From Dolomedes plantarius (taxonomy: Eukaryota > Arthropoda > Arachnida > Araneae > Dolomedidae): 64,000 nt of DNA. The notes under the pieces are model-generated. The model had not been told where the DNA came from and ran no database searches. It saw only the letters and a program-made list of their open reading frames with translations. The position numbers and the translations under genes are program-made. Location: contig OU015498.1 of the NCBI GenBank assembly GCA_907164885.2, forward strand, positions 125,270,727-125,334,726. Reading direction: 5' to 3'. Position 1 is the first letter of the stretch; every line of letters begins with the position of its first letter. Of the stretch, positions 12,349 to 23,363 are shown one piece after another.

Positions 12349-12700
12349 TTATTACATACATTGACTGTTGTATTTAATTTGAATGTACTCCTTAGCAAAA
12401 CACGGGTATTCAGCTAGTATAAAATATATCTGAAATTATAAAATGAACATACTTTTTTGCATGAATGTTAGGTACAAATTGGATTTGAATATCTATGTCT
12501 TAATTTTAATCTTATGAAGCTGCCGGCTTTAATTTTCATATATTTACCCAATTTAAGTGTTTTCTGAAAATTGTTTTGGCAATATATCAAGAGCAAAGTG
12601 TAGAGAACATTAAATCAGAGTCTTCTATGAAAATAAATTTGAAAGTATTTGTTTAGCAGATATAAGGTTTATTGATTCCGTTAGTAATAAATGTTTATAC

Positions 12701-13356
12701 CAGGGTTTCCCAACGGGAACCAGGTGGACCCCTTGGGGGTCGATGGAAGTTAAAAAAGAGTCTATAGTATTCCAGGGGTCTATTGGATTTCTATGATAAA
12801 TTTTTCTGTTTTAAAATTTAATTTACTGTTTTAGGAATGTAATTATTAGATAATATTCGTTTTAATACGTATAAATACAGATTTTCATAAGGTGGAGTGA
12901 TCCATGCATCTAAAGTCGAATGTCATGACGCTTTTGTATATGCCTCGAATGCCGCCGTCGGCTTTTATTTCTGTACCAACACTAGGCAGAACTGTGGAAA
13001 TCCACTGGTCCTTAAACAGCACATGCTTCCTCCCGATTCAACCATGAGAAGCAGTTTCGTTTTTCCTCTTGTCGATGTTTGTGCAATTACAATCTGTGTT
13101 TATGAAATCTTGTTTATACTTCTGAAATTAAAAATGAAAATAGTACACAAATAATAAAACATAAACCTAATGAACCACTTTTCTAATTTTTTGTTCATAT
13201 TGATAGCCAAATTATTTTTTTAAGTATTTTATGTGCAATTATTAGTATTATAATTATGTTTTAAGCTGTATATTATAGAGAAAAATGTGAGGGGTTCGAT
13301 AAAGAAAATCATTCTTTAAAAAGGGGTCGATGTAGGAAAAAGGTTTGTAATCCCTG
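12701..13356. mobile_element. non-autonomous hAT element (656 bp) with 8-bp target duplication
   Basis: The flanks carry a perfect 8-bp direct repeat GTTTATAC at 12693-12700 and 13357-13364. The ends are hAT-like short TIRs: left CAGGGTTTCCCAACGG, right end inward CAGGGATTACAAACC. Both ends also carry an inverted GGACCCCTT / CGACCCCTT motif. Eight-base duplications with CAGGG ends are diagnostic of hAT. The only ORF (12897-13154, 85 residues) has no transposase or zinc-finger motif I recognise, so the element is probably an internal-deletion or MITE-type copy. Confidence 0.85.
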
Positions 13357-13364
13357 GTTTATAC

Positions 13365-14835
13365 GATGGTTTGGTGAGAGTTAATGTTTAGAATACAAAT
13401 CGTCAAGCTGATTTTTGTATATAGGGAAAACAAAGGTTGAATTCATCTGATACCAGTAGAATCGTAAAACACAATATCATTGAACCATTACAAAAATCTA
13501 TTATCTCCTGAAATTAAAGTAAATGTAGGTCTAGCCCTTAGAAGAATTGAAGCTTTTTCAGAGAAGAATTTAACAGCATAAACATCGTATCAGAATATGG
13601 CATAATGTATCCATCGTAAATAAGTGATTAAATTACTATAAACAAATAAAAGAAACTAACTGTTATTACAAAAAACAGTAATCTACAGATAGTCAAAAAA
13701 TCACAAAAAAAATAAAAAGAAAAAAATAAAGAACCGGTCGATCGATCTCTTCACCAGGGGGACTGACCGAATCGGTCACCTCAAAGGAAATCTTTCTGAT
13801 AGGATGCAGGTCAAGCCCAAAAAACATCTCAAAGCCCCAATTTCCCCACATTGAAAACAGAAAGTTATATGCATCAGATAAATTGAAATTAGAACATAAT
13901 ATTAAAAACTCAAAACAGAAAATTCCAAGTTAACTTACCAATACTTCGATCCCAGTCAAAAGAAAAGTGACTGTGGAATTGAAGAACCGACTATTTATCT
14001 AAATAATTAGCTGTACCACAGTTAAAATGAAGGAACTGTGATACCATCTATCTCATTTATATGCAGAAATTGAAATTTAAATAGTTGAAATGAAAATATG
14101 GAAAAGACCAATCCTTCTTCACCTGGTAGGGCTTTTTATCAGAACTTAAAATACGCCTGACTCTAAATACCTTAATGTATTCATGTTATTCAATCCAGGA
14201 GACTGTTCCTAGATACCTGTAATTGAATTTCATTATTTCATTTATAAAATTTTATTTAAGTTTAATAGTACATATTCCTTTAATATTTGTTGTATAAACT
14301 GAATATTTTTATTCAGTTTATAAATATATTAGATGACAGAAATATACAATGTTATTTAAACTATTTATAATTTACGCTTATTAATATGGATGCATTTACA
14401 CAGGAATAAATGCACTGCATAAAAAATACAATGATCAAAGTTAAAAACTCTTTTAAAAGAAATGGTTCCTTCTGTCTGCCATTTCAAAACTTCTATTTTC
14501 ACGATGAAATATAGTGTCTTTCTTTCCCGAAAGTACAGTTGATAAATATAAGCATCATTTCTTGATACTGCCCATAAAAATCAGTAAAACTTGAGAAATT
14601 CAGTCACTGTTCAAAGCTATTTTTAAATTTCCTCTCAACGCTATTTTTGAATTTAATGTCTTCAGTTTTTTTTGCTGTATATTTAGCCACCTGCAGTCAC
14701 TTTTTAAATCTTAGAATATACTCGTTTAAAATGCACCAGGCAAAGTGAAATCTCTCAGACTTCAGAAAGATCTCTCTTTCTTTCTTCTTATTATCATTAT
14801 AATTTTCTCGTTATCATTTGTCTATTAAATGTACG
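13365..14835. other. no gene recognised
   Basis: AT-rich with a small GC-richer patch around 13735-13860. No ORF with motifs. Confidence 0.5.
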
Positions 14836-15372
14836 TGTGGGGAATTAAACAAGCAATAGAATAGAGAATCTGTATAGTGGCACTTTAAAAATTATTAATT
14901 GGAGTAAACACATTTTGCCACATGTCTGAGATAACTAAAAAAAAAAAAAAACTCAAATTTATTAGACATTTAATATTTATCTTCTTATTTTTAAATTTAT
15001 ATAATCGTTAGTTACAATTCGAACAGAAACAACGTAATAATTATTTACATATACAGAGGCTGTTCACACATTTTTTAGACGATGTATATTGTATTCACAA
15101 AACTAAATTACATAAAATTCTTGTGTTTTAAATGTTCTATTTGACATCCCTTAATCTGAACTATCTTTCGACACCGCAATTTCCAGGATAATAATGGCTT
15201 TTGAAGTGTCAGAAGAGGTATTCTATTCCATTCCTCCTGAACAGCTTTTTAGAGTCCTGTAAGGGTTTTGGGACGACGTTTGTATAATTCAGATTTTAAA
15301 AGTCCGAAAGCAAAAAAATCCATAGGTGATACATCGGGAGATTTAGTAAGGATATCAGTGAAGGGTATATTC

Positions 15373-15523
15373 CCCACTAGGCAGAATGCCCCACGAGGCT
15401 CCAATTTGACGTTTTTTTCCCTTTCTTGTTGACGATATTACCTATCGACGCTTTAGATGTCACAAAACCATGACTCTCACATCGTTTTTGTAAAACGGAG
15501 TATGCATATTTCTCTTCGGAAAG
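15373..15523 (-). repeat. 151-bp duplicated segment (displaced copy)
   Basis: Identical base for base, as far as I can read, to 16183-16333 and in the same direction, 810 bp away. It lies in the 3' half of the transposase gene, although its sequence belongs to the 5' half. Confidence 0.9.
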
Positions 15524-16182
15524 CCTTGCTACCAGTTTTTTGTTCCATTTATTTTAGGAAATTTATAGTGGATTTTGATGTGTGACTGCTAGCTTTGTCC
15601 TGATGGAGTCTCACAGATTGATGGCACAGTGGGTAAAGTGATGGTATTTCATTCAGAAAAATTGGCGATAAAATATGTTCCTGATAGTATTTGGAGTTAA
15701 TCTTGACATTTTCCCACTCTCTTTATTTTTAACTTGCCATTATAAGAAAAACCAGCAACAATCATGAATCCCTTAGAAAAACTTTCTTTCAATTCTTTGA
15801 ACCATGTACTTAAATTTTTTTCTCCCATTTTATGATAATAAATGGCTCTTTTTTTGTTGCAATCATTTAAATGCACCCATGATTCATCTATTGTGACAAT
15901 TGTTTTCCATTTTTCTTTGGATAAGTGTTTCTCATATAGAATTCTGCAGCGTGTCTTACGTTCAGCGATATGATTTGGAAGAAGACGCTGCACATTGCGT
16001 TTTTTCGCTTTCTTAAGATTTAAATCAACGTTTATCATTTTGTTTACAGTGGACACCGAGCATTTTAATGACTTTGCAAGTGTCCTTTGACTAGGGGGAT
16101 TTTCTTTTAACATTAACCAACGTACGTTTGCGATATTCGAAGATGTCCGTTTTTTCCTTGGATACTTGTTTGGAATTTTTGT

Positions 16183-16333
16183 CCCACTAGGCAGAATGCC
16201 CCACGAGGCTCCAATTTGACGTTTTTTTCCCTTTCTTGTTGACGATATTACCTATCGACGCTTTAGATGTCACAAAACCATGACTCTCACATCGTTTTTG
16301 TAAAACGGAGTATGCATATTTCTCTTCGGAAAG
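16183..16333 (-). repeat. 151-bp duplicated segment (original position)
   Basis: Source position of the duplication: it corresponds to transposase residues around EEKYAYSV to KKGKK, as in copy 1. Confidence 0.9.
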
Positions 16334-17249
16334 AGCATAAATGTAGCCTTCGAACCACTGCTTTGTTAAAAACGCCATTTTGAATAAAAACAAAACTTTC
16401 AAGCCGTAGACGATAATTTTGATTTTTAAAAACAGAGTACAATTGCAATTATTTCTTTTGCAGCAAACGATTTTTTATTACCGCTTACCAAAATCGTCTA
16501 AAAAATGTGCGAACAGCCTCTGTATTAAGAAAATATTTGAATACATATTAAAATATAGCTTCATATATATTGAATATCCTGTGCTCTCGCCTGATTATAT
16601 TTATTACAAATTATTTTTACTTACCACCCGTCTTATTGTAGACTGATGATTGTCTCTGCATTTTATACTTGGTCCAAAGTAGACAGACTCGGGAGATCTC
16701 GGAATAAAATAGATAGACAGGGGCAAAAGAAGAAAGATCTGACACGCCGTAACTCGCCGAGCTTTTTTTTCAACTGACAAAAAACGTTAAAACTTCCCAG
16801 CAAAAAAAAATGCAGGGGTCAGAAAAATGTTCCAGAACATTAACACACGGAAGCCCTTGATTGGTCAAAGTCGGTTGCTGGGTCATTGCTATGGAGGAAC
16901 CGTGACCCCTTCATGACCGTGGGGGTGGTAAGTAATTAACCCTGTGCAAGTGACCTTGTGTACTAGCAATGCTACAGGTCATACTTATCTGCATGTGGGG
17001 AGCACATTCCTTTCACCCAGGAAACCTCGTATGGAAAGCCACAGTGATGATTTTCAGAACACAGACAAAATTTAAGATAATACAAAATAAAATAATATAT
17101 ACTTATAAAATGTGCATGGAACCAAATTATTGTTGTTTACAAAAAATAATAACAGCTATGTAATTAAATGGGATGGAATGATTTTTTTAGAGTAAAAATA
17201 GTAAAATAATTAAAATAATTCCAAAAGATGAGTTCCATGTCACAGTACG

Positions 17250-18109
17250 TATCATAGAAAATATTAGTTAAAAATGTAATCTGGATAGAAAGAAATCATC
17301 ATCATGGAGCTAGTAAAAAAAAAATAAGGATAAAATATGAAAGCTAATGGCAATGTCTTTAAGATGCCCTTGTGTACCTTGCGGCACAAAGATTGATCTA
17401 ATAAATTGCACTAGAAAAAGTACTTGAAAGTTCCGGAAATCATCTTAAGAGCGTCACCTTGCATGATCATAATTTTAATCGTATGCCGTGTTTAAAAAAA
17501 ACGAAAAGGAAGAGAGGAGCTATTTTCTTGTCTGGATATTTTTAGGCAGGAATCCAACGCTGTGTGGTGTAAATCCTTATTAGACACAGCAAAATTTCTA
17601 ACTGATTTACGAAAAACACTATTAGAGAATAATTTAAGCGTTCATTTGCACCATGAACTTAATAAACATTAACGTTTTTCTTGTTAAAAGTATGACTAAA
17701 TTGTTTAATTGGTCATCACTTGTAGTGACATAAAAATATTTCAGATTCATAAAAATTGCAAGAGATGTGCATAAATTACCAAAAACTTATGGGATTTTTT
17801 AAAAAAATTCTTAAACTTTCTCAAAATATGCAAATGTGAAACTTGTCATTCACTATTTATTTAAATAAAATTTTATTCAACTACAATCATCTACCATCAC
17901 ATTTATGTAACTACAAGTCTTTATAAATATCTTTATAGCTATTCTGTAAGGTAAATGTTAATGCATCTACTGTTAATGTAAGATGAAGCTAATAACTTAG
18001 AAATCATTTTCCTTTCTCCGAAAACAAAAGTTTATCTACGATTATAACTGTAGTAATAGCCAAAATAAATTACAATCGGTCCGAATAAGTGAAGTGTATC
18101 ATTCTGTAA
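17250..18109. other. no gene recognised
   Basis: AT-rich; nothing recognised. Confidence 0.5.
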
Positions 18110-18111
18110 TA

Positions 18112-19393
18112 CAGAAGGTCGTTCGCATTTTATGGAAAAGATTTTGTAATTTGTTTTTGTAGTTTGCATTTTGAGATAAAAATTTGGCAAATTAAGAATA
18201 ATCGTCTGCTACTGTTTTGTTTTGATTGGAAGGTAAAATAAAAGATTTATTTTGAAAATGGCTCCTAAAATTGATAAATGGCTCGAATGTTACGTAACTG
18301 CGCTTTCCGAGGAGAAATATTCGTATCAACGAACTAGAAAGCGGTGTAGAAATCGCGGTTATGGCATTTCAAAAAAAGGTATTTATAATTTATTAAATTT
18401 GAAAGGGAAAAAAGTCTAACTGAAAGTAAAAATGAAAACATGACTGCGAAACCTCATCCTAAGATTGTTCGAACGCATTCAAATATCCAGAAAGTGAAGT
18501 CTCCTATCCTAAAAGAAAATCCGCCTACTCAAAGATCCATTGCATCGAAAATAGGAATATCTTCAGAAAGATTTGAAGCTAAAAAAGATGTTTAAACCTA
18601 AAGTTCGTTTGTTTTTGCCAAAGCTTATTGCTGAAAGATAAACAAATTGAAGAAAATTATATGAAAAACACCTAGATGCTGAAAAATGGAAATTCGTGGT
18701 AACATTGGATGAGGAATGGATATATTTAAGTGACTGTAATAAATAAAGATCAATTTTCTATTGCTCAACTGACGGGAATAACCTTACGAAATGGCTTCGT
18801 CAGTGTACAGAAAAGTTCCCAAAGGGATTCATGATAGTTGCAGGATTTTGTTACAACGGCAAATTAAAAATAAAAAAAGTCTCAAGTAAAGCCAAAATTG
18901 ATTCACTCTACTAACAGCAGAATATTTTAGAACCAATTTTTTAAGAAGAAATTCCAGCCTTGTATGGAAAAGACATTGATAACGTTGAGCTTCATATGGA
19001 CAAAGCCTCTAATCAGACGTCTAAATAAACTGCCGCTTATCTAGGAAAAAAAGAGTCAGAAACAGGAATGAAGTGTATCCCATTCAATGAAAAACCTCTT
19101 AAATCACCTGACGCTTCTCCAATGAACTTTTTCTCTTTCGGTTAATTAAAACGAGTCTTAGGAAAACAGCATCCAAGAACACTGAACGAACTTTGGAAAA
19201 CGGTCCAAGAGGAATGGGGTGAAATTGATATGACATTACTAAGAGAAAGTTTACTTTCATGGAAAATTCGAGTTAGAGGTATTGTCAAGAACCATGGCTA
19301 TCAGATAGAAGCAAATCGCCGCAAAAAAATACGGCATTTATACTTAAAAATTAAGTATCAAAATCGTTTCCATAAAGTGCGAACGACTTTCTG
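18112..19393 (+). mobile_element. DD41D Tc1/mariner element, subfamily 2, copy 1 (1282 bp)
   Basis: TIR CAGAAGGTCGTTCGCATTTT on the left and CAGAAAGTCGTTCGCACTTT on the right reading inward, TA on both sides (18110-18111 and 19394-19395). Related in protein to the CAGAGGCTG subfamily but with different ends. A sister copy lies inverted at 21445-22755. Confidence 0.85.
18258..19352 (+). pseudogene. DD41D transposase pseudogene, third Asp replaced by Asn
   Basis: Starts at ATG of MAPKIDKWLE. Many stops and frame breaks follow: after KGKKV, before the core, inside DCNK, after DSLY and elsewhere. The first Asp is in TLDEEW, the second in HMDKAS. The third position, 41 residues on, is Asn in SPMNFF, where the sister copy reads SPMDFC, so the catalytic triad is lost by a single G-to-A change. 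The longest clean run (19230-19427) is the C-terminal tail and reads out through the TIR. Confidence 0.8.
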
Positions 19394-19395
19394 TA

Positions 19396-20200
19396 TACAC
19401 AGGTCTATCACAGATAAAAAGGTGTGACGTCAAATGTTATCATTATATAAAAGAACTAAAGCAAAATAAGCATAGTAAAAAAAAAATTATTCCTTTAAAA
19501 AAAAAATAGTAGCCTGAAATTTATTACACCACAAGATTTAACTTATCTCTTTCTTAAATTACTTTTAAACAAAGTTTAGATAATTTTCTTAAAATAGCAA
19601 ATAAATATATTTAATTCACCCTTTTTGAAACCTCAATGAGAATATTCAAACCATCGTATGAGTTTTTGTTTGGAAGAAAAATTTTGCATGTTTATTCGCC
19701 GATTTTAGAAATGCGGTATTCGTGTCGGTTTTCATAGAATTTAAAATTTCCATTACAGTTTATTTAGTGTTATTAAATTGGTGTTTCCCAATATAAAGTT
19801 GTGGGATATGTCAATGATCTGATGTTATGATAACTTCTTATTTTACCTAATATCATAACGAATACAGATCAAAGCCACCCTCGGCCAAATATTTCAGCAA
19901 GAGCTCAGTGCTGCGCTAAAATACGAGCAGGCACTTTTAACTAATTGGCAGGCAATCGAGAAGAGAAAACAGATTCCTTCCATTAATCTTGCGTTTCAAA
20001 CTCTTCATAGCTATTATTGATTTACAATAAGATAATAGTTTCAGGATAAGAGGATAGTTCACTGATTGCACCACAAACTTTGATTTGCCAATTTTTTGTA
20101 TATACATATAATTCTATTAAAAACTTGTAAATGATCACTTTAAATACATTTTTTCTATTTGGAGTTCATCTAAATGTACAGGAGAATTTTTAAATTATTT
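19396..20200. other. no gene recognised
   Basis: AT-rich; no ORF or repeat recognised. Confidence 0.5.
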
Positions 20201-20215
20201 CTTTGATGAGACTTT

Positions 20216-20574
20216 TGGAGGAATGGCTTGGGTCAAAACATTTCAGATAAGTCCCGTGAAAAGGCTGTTGCGGAATTCAGACTTACGGTGGGCCATGACT
20301 GTCTGGAGAACCACCTTCACCGAATTGGCATTTTTGCGAGGTCTAATTGCCCACTTTGTGGGAAAGATGTAATCATGGACAGGAACCATCTGTTGGGATG
20401 CTCGGCCCTGCGTTGAGACTCCGAGGTAAAGCGATATTATAGAGCACGGCATCTGCTGATGGGACATTGACTTTTTTCTCTTACTGTTCCTTTTTTTATA
20501 TTTCTTGTTCCTTGTTAATCTTGTTAACTTGTAAGTGTTTGTCATTTTCCTTTGCCATTGGAAATAAAAAAAAA
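20216..20574 (+). mobile_element. 5'-truncated LINE insertion with 15-bp target duplication
   Basis: CTTTGATGAGACTTT occurs at 20201-20215 and again, unchanged, at 20575-20589. Between them lie 359 bp ending in an A-rich tail (AAATAAAAAAAAA). This is the outcome of target-primed reverse transcription with early stop: only the 3' end of a Jockey-type LINE was inserted. Confidence 0.85.
20219..20470 (+). pseudogene. C-terminal ORF2 fragment of a Jockey-type LINE
   Basis: Reads FRLTVGHDCLENHLHRIGIF then a zinc-knuckle-like CPLCGKDVIMDRNHLLGC (CX2CX9HX3C). This is the conserved extreme C-terminus of Jockey/R1-type reverse transcriptase polyproteins downstream of RNase H. A TGA after SALR interrupts it, and about 14 further residues continue in the same frame (DSEVKRYYRARHLLMGH). 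No initiator is expected because the insertion is 5'-truncated. It completes the set with the RT part at 46370 and the RNase H part at 28688. Confidence 0.75.
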
Positions 20575-20605
20575 CTTTGATGAGACTTTAGCTACCAATG
20601 TTTAA

Positions 20606-20645
20606 GGCTGCTGTGTACTAACCCTATTGGATTCGCCCACCTCAA
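20606..20645 (+). repeat. left 40-bp terminal inverted repeat
   Basis: Pairs with 25953-25992 in inverted orientation, about two mismatches, TTAA just outside. Confidence 0.75.
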
Positions 20646-21444
20646 AGTTAGCCTCTGGAGAAAACTTGTCCACGGATTGCCGACTTGGTTTGAAAGATTT
20701 TAAAAAAAAACTTCTACTTTGTAATAGTGTGGCAGATTACTGGTACCAAATATGATGAGTAATTTTTATGATCGTATAGTGGAATTTAGGAAGTTTGAGA
20801 CATGAAAAACATAGGCAATTTTGGCTTGAAATCATAGATTGGTTTATTGCACACACGTAGCATCAAAATACATTCCTGCCATCTATTATGCATATTGATA
20901 GAGATACTCATACATTTTATCTACACTTCATTATTATACAAAACTAATTACTTTCTACTCTTATTAATGATATTCAAATCATTTAATTCTTCTAGCACAA
21001 ATATGGATATATTTAAAATCATAGTAATTGGCTCATCTTAATCCCTGAACTTATCATACTATCTCTCGATAGAGATCTACTTATCTTCCTTAATTAATTC
21101 AATTATTCGTTACAGGTCCATGAAGCAATGGTAGACTTATTTGTGAGAAAATGACACGGTACCTCCTCTGGTGAATATTTGTTGATTGTCGTCGATCGGT
21201 CGTCTTATAAGACATCGTTCTTATGGCACTCGAATTGTCCGGAAATATAACAGCATCGGTGATAGGCATACATCACTCATCTGGTTTGATTTAGACGCAT
21301 CTGGTGGCGAGGCAGCGTTTGGTCCTCTTAATCGACGTCGCTCATATTCACTCGGCAGGCGTAGTGCTCTCTCTCTACGGCGTACCCTCCATTCGTTCTG
21401 GACAGTAATTGTCTGGATACTAGAACCATAGGGCAGTCGGACTA
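20646..21444. other. outer-element residue; weak minus-strand coding-like patch
   Basis: Between about 21195 and 21415 the minus strand can be read as an Arg/Glu-rich stretch (WRVRRRERALRLPSEYERRR region) with one stop after it. I do not recognise the family. The plus-strand ORF 21186-21431 overlaps it and has no motif. It may be a decayed piece of the outer element's gene. Confidence 0.3.
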
Positions 21445-22755
21445 CAAAAGGTCGTTCTCACTTTATGGAAACGATTTTGATAGTTAAGTTTTATGTATAA
21501 ATGCCATATTTTTTGCGGCGATTTGCTTCTATCTGATAGCCATGGTTCTTGACAATAGCTCTAGCTCGAATTTTCCATAAAAGTAAAGTTTTTCTTAGTA
21601 CTGTCATATCAATTTTACCCCATTCTTCTTGGACCGTTTTTCAAAGTTAGTTCAGTGTTCTTGGATGCTGTTTTCCTAAGGCTCGTAATAATAAACTAAA
21701 AGCGCAAAAGTCCATTGAAGAAGAGTGAGGTGATTTTACTGGAATTTCATTAAATGGGATACACTCTATTCCTGTTTCTGAATCTTTCTTTGCTAAATAA
21801 GCGGCAGTTGATTTAGACGTGTAACTAGAGGCTTTGTCCATATGTAGCTCAAATTTATCAATGTCCTTTCCATATAAGGCTGGAATTTCTTCAAAAATTG
21901 GTTCTAAAATATTCTGCTGTTAGTAGAGTGAATCAATTTTGGCTTTATTTTAGACTTTTTTTATTTTTGATTTGCCGTGTAACAAAATCCAACAACCATC
22001 ATGAATCCCTTTGGGAACTTTTCTGTACACTGACGAAGCCATTTCGTAGGTCATTCCCGTCAGTTGAGCAATAGAAAATTGATCTTTTTTTTATAACAGT
22101 CACTTAAATACATCCATGCCTCATCGAGCGTTACCACAAATTTTCATTTTTCAGCAACTAAGTGTTTTTCGTATAATTTTCTACAATTTGTTTTTCTTTC
22201 AGCAATATGGTTTGGCAAAAGTAGATAACTTTAGGATTAAACAACTTTTTAAACTTCAAATCTTTATGAATGATTTTACTTACCGTGACAGAAGACATTC
22301 TTAGTTTCAATGCAATGGTTCTTTGTGTCAGCAGATTTTCTTTTAGGATCAGAGACTTCACTTTCTTGATATTTACCGAACATTCTTGATATTTATCGAA
22401 CAGTCTTAGGATGAGATTTCGGGGTCATGTTTTCATTTTTTCATTCATTTAGACGCTTTTACCCTTTCAAATTTAATATATTATAAATACCTTTTATGAA
22501 ATGCCCTAACCGCGATTTTTACACCACTTTATATTTTGTTGATACGAATATTTCTCCTCGGAAAGCTCAGTTACGTAACCTTCAAGCCATCTATCAATTT
22601 TAGGAGCCTTTTTTAAAATAAGTCTTTTATTTTACATTATAATCAAAACAAAATAGCATCAGAAGATTATTTTGAAGTTGCCAAATTTTTATCTCAAAAT
22701 GCAAACGACAAAAATAAATTTCAAAATCGTTTCATAAAGTGCGAACGACCTTCTG
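21445..22755 (-). mobile_element. DD41D Tc1/mariner element, subfamily 2, copy 2 (1311 bp)
   Basis: TIRs CAAAAGGTCGTTCTCACTTT at the left end and CAGAAGGTCGTTCGCACTTT at the right end reading inward, TA on both sides (21443-21444 and 22756-22757). It is inverted relative to the copy at 18112, about 2 kb away, so the two could pair as a long hairpin. Confidence 0.85.
21491..22610 (-). pseudogene. DD41D transposase pseudogene with lost start codon
   Basis: Homologous to 18258-19352. Where the sister copy has ATG before GCTCCTAAA this copy has AAG (22608-22610), so the start codon is gone. Readable stretches include 22158-22361 (helix-turn-helix part, TQRTIALKLRMSSVTVSKII) and 21647-21841 with second Asp in MDKASS and third Asp in SSMDFC, 41 residues apart. 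Several frameshifts separate them. The natural end is near 21491 (TAA). Confidence 0.8.
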
Positions 22756-22757
22756 TA

Positions 22758-23363
22758 TTATCAACTCCTCTTTCTTAATATTCTAGCGACTTATTCGCAT
22801 CAGAGGTTTAGCGTGTACGTTGACTCTTATTTGCAGAATATACATCAATAACTATATCATCTCGTCTCTATATCATCTCTATATCGCCTCTATATCATCT
22901 CGTCTAATTTCTTACGTCCTCTTTAGATCATCTCCACATCTATCTTTTTACTCATCCGAGCAAATAACCTTTTCGATAAACCTTATTCATATTTATCTAT
23001 CTCCTTATCTTCTCTTTTATATATTCATACTCTTGACTTTTTAGGTACCTCCTCACTCACCTCTTCATTGGCTATATCGTTTGGCTCCTTCTCATTTCAT
23101 TGGCTTGTGGTTTTCTTATATATTTATTTTAGATCTTTCACAGACTGGGCGTAACCTCCTATTACTTTCCCTTCCTCCGACTTTTCACACGCTTACTCCT
23201 CCGACCTCCGCTACACGAGGGAACCCTTTTTATGGTTATAAAAAATTCTCTTCTCCATTTCCTTGTTCTGCCCTCTGGTGCTTCCATAATTCTTTTATTC
23301 CTCTGCTTCTTCCTTTCTAATCTATCCTCCCATCTTTTCACTTATTTCATCGGCACCTTATTA
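22758..23363. other. outer-element residue, pyrimidine-rich on plus strand
   Basis: No gene recognised. Plus-strand ORFs 22820-23044, 23081-23320 and 23232-23417 are low-complexity reading of CT-rich DNA. The minus strand reads as Lys/Arg-rich stretches with stops. Confidence 0.4.

Larger units (their letters stand above)
10617..12417 (+). mobile_element. Helitron-like non-autonomous element, 5'-truncated, interrupted
   Basis: Shares its body with 43260-44233 and 45734-46305 (for example CTGAAATTTTGCATGGC, then ATTCTTCTTATAGT, then GGGGTGCAC). The 3' end is GGGTATTCAGCTAG followed by T, matching the CTRR-T end of Helitrons, with a decayed hairpin just upstream. In the 43-kb copy that hairpin is intact (CCGTAGCGAAGTACGG). 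This copy lacks the 5' terminus. Its (TA)n array is split by the pogo-like element 11301-12270. No Rep/helicase ORF is present. Confidence 0.65.
15108..16378 (-). pseudogene. DD41D transposase pseudogene
   Basis: Same protein family as 7535-8636, starting at the ATG of MAFLTKQWFEGY. The N-terminal part (16187-16402) runs into a frame change in a rearranged stretch where GTGGGGCATTCTGCCT-like bases are present that copy 1 lacks. The central part (15697-16113) keeps the first Asp in TIDESW and ends at GKCQD, the same frameshift as copy 1. The region between the second and third Asp is broken by the 151-bp templated duplication (15373-15523). The C-terminal region is otherwise readable to KHKNFM. 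It is not expected to make active enzyme. Confidence 0.8.
15054..16522 (-). mobile_element. DD41D Tc1/mariner element, subfamily 1, copy 2 (1469 bp)
   Basis: TIR outer bases CAGAGGCTGTTC at both ends, with TA duplication (15052-15053 and 16523-16524). It is 170 bp longer than copy 1, mainly because a 151-bp internal segment is repeated. It sits about 217 bp into the solo LTR. Confidence 0.85.
14836..17244 (+). mobile_element. solo LTR (about 938 bp) split by a DD41D element
   Basis: Starts TGTGGGGAATTA and ends CCATGTCACA. Flanked by a perfect 5-bp duplication GTACG (14831-14835 and 17245-17249). Removing the inserted element leaves about 938 bp. An AATAAA lies near the 3' end (about 17085). 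A diverged copy of the same LTR is at 23364-25499. One LTR with its own duplication and no internal region is what LTR-LTR recombination leaves. I cannot assign the parent family from the LTR alone. Confidence 0.8.

Noticed and set aside
17245..23363. The two LTR copies (14836 and 23364) as ends of one retrotransposon
   Set aside because: The left copy has its own perfect GTACG duplication, the copies are only about 75% alike, and the DNA between them holds unrelated elements without gag or pol.
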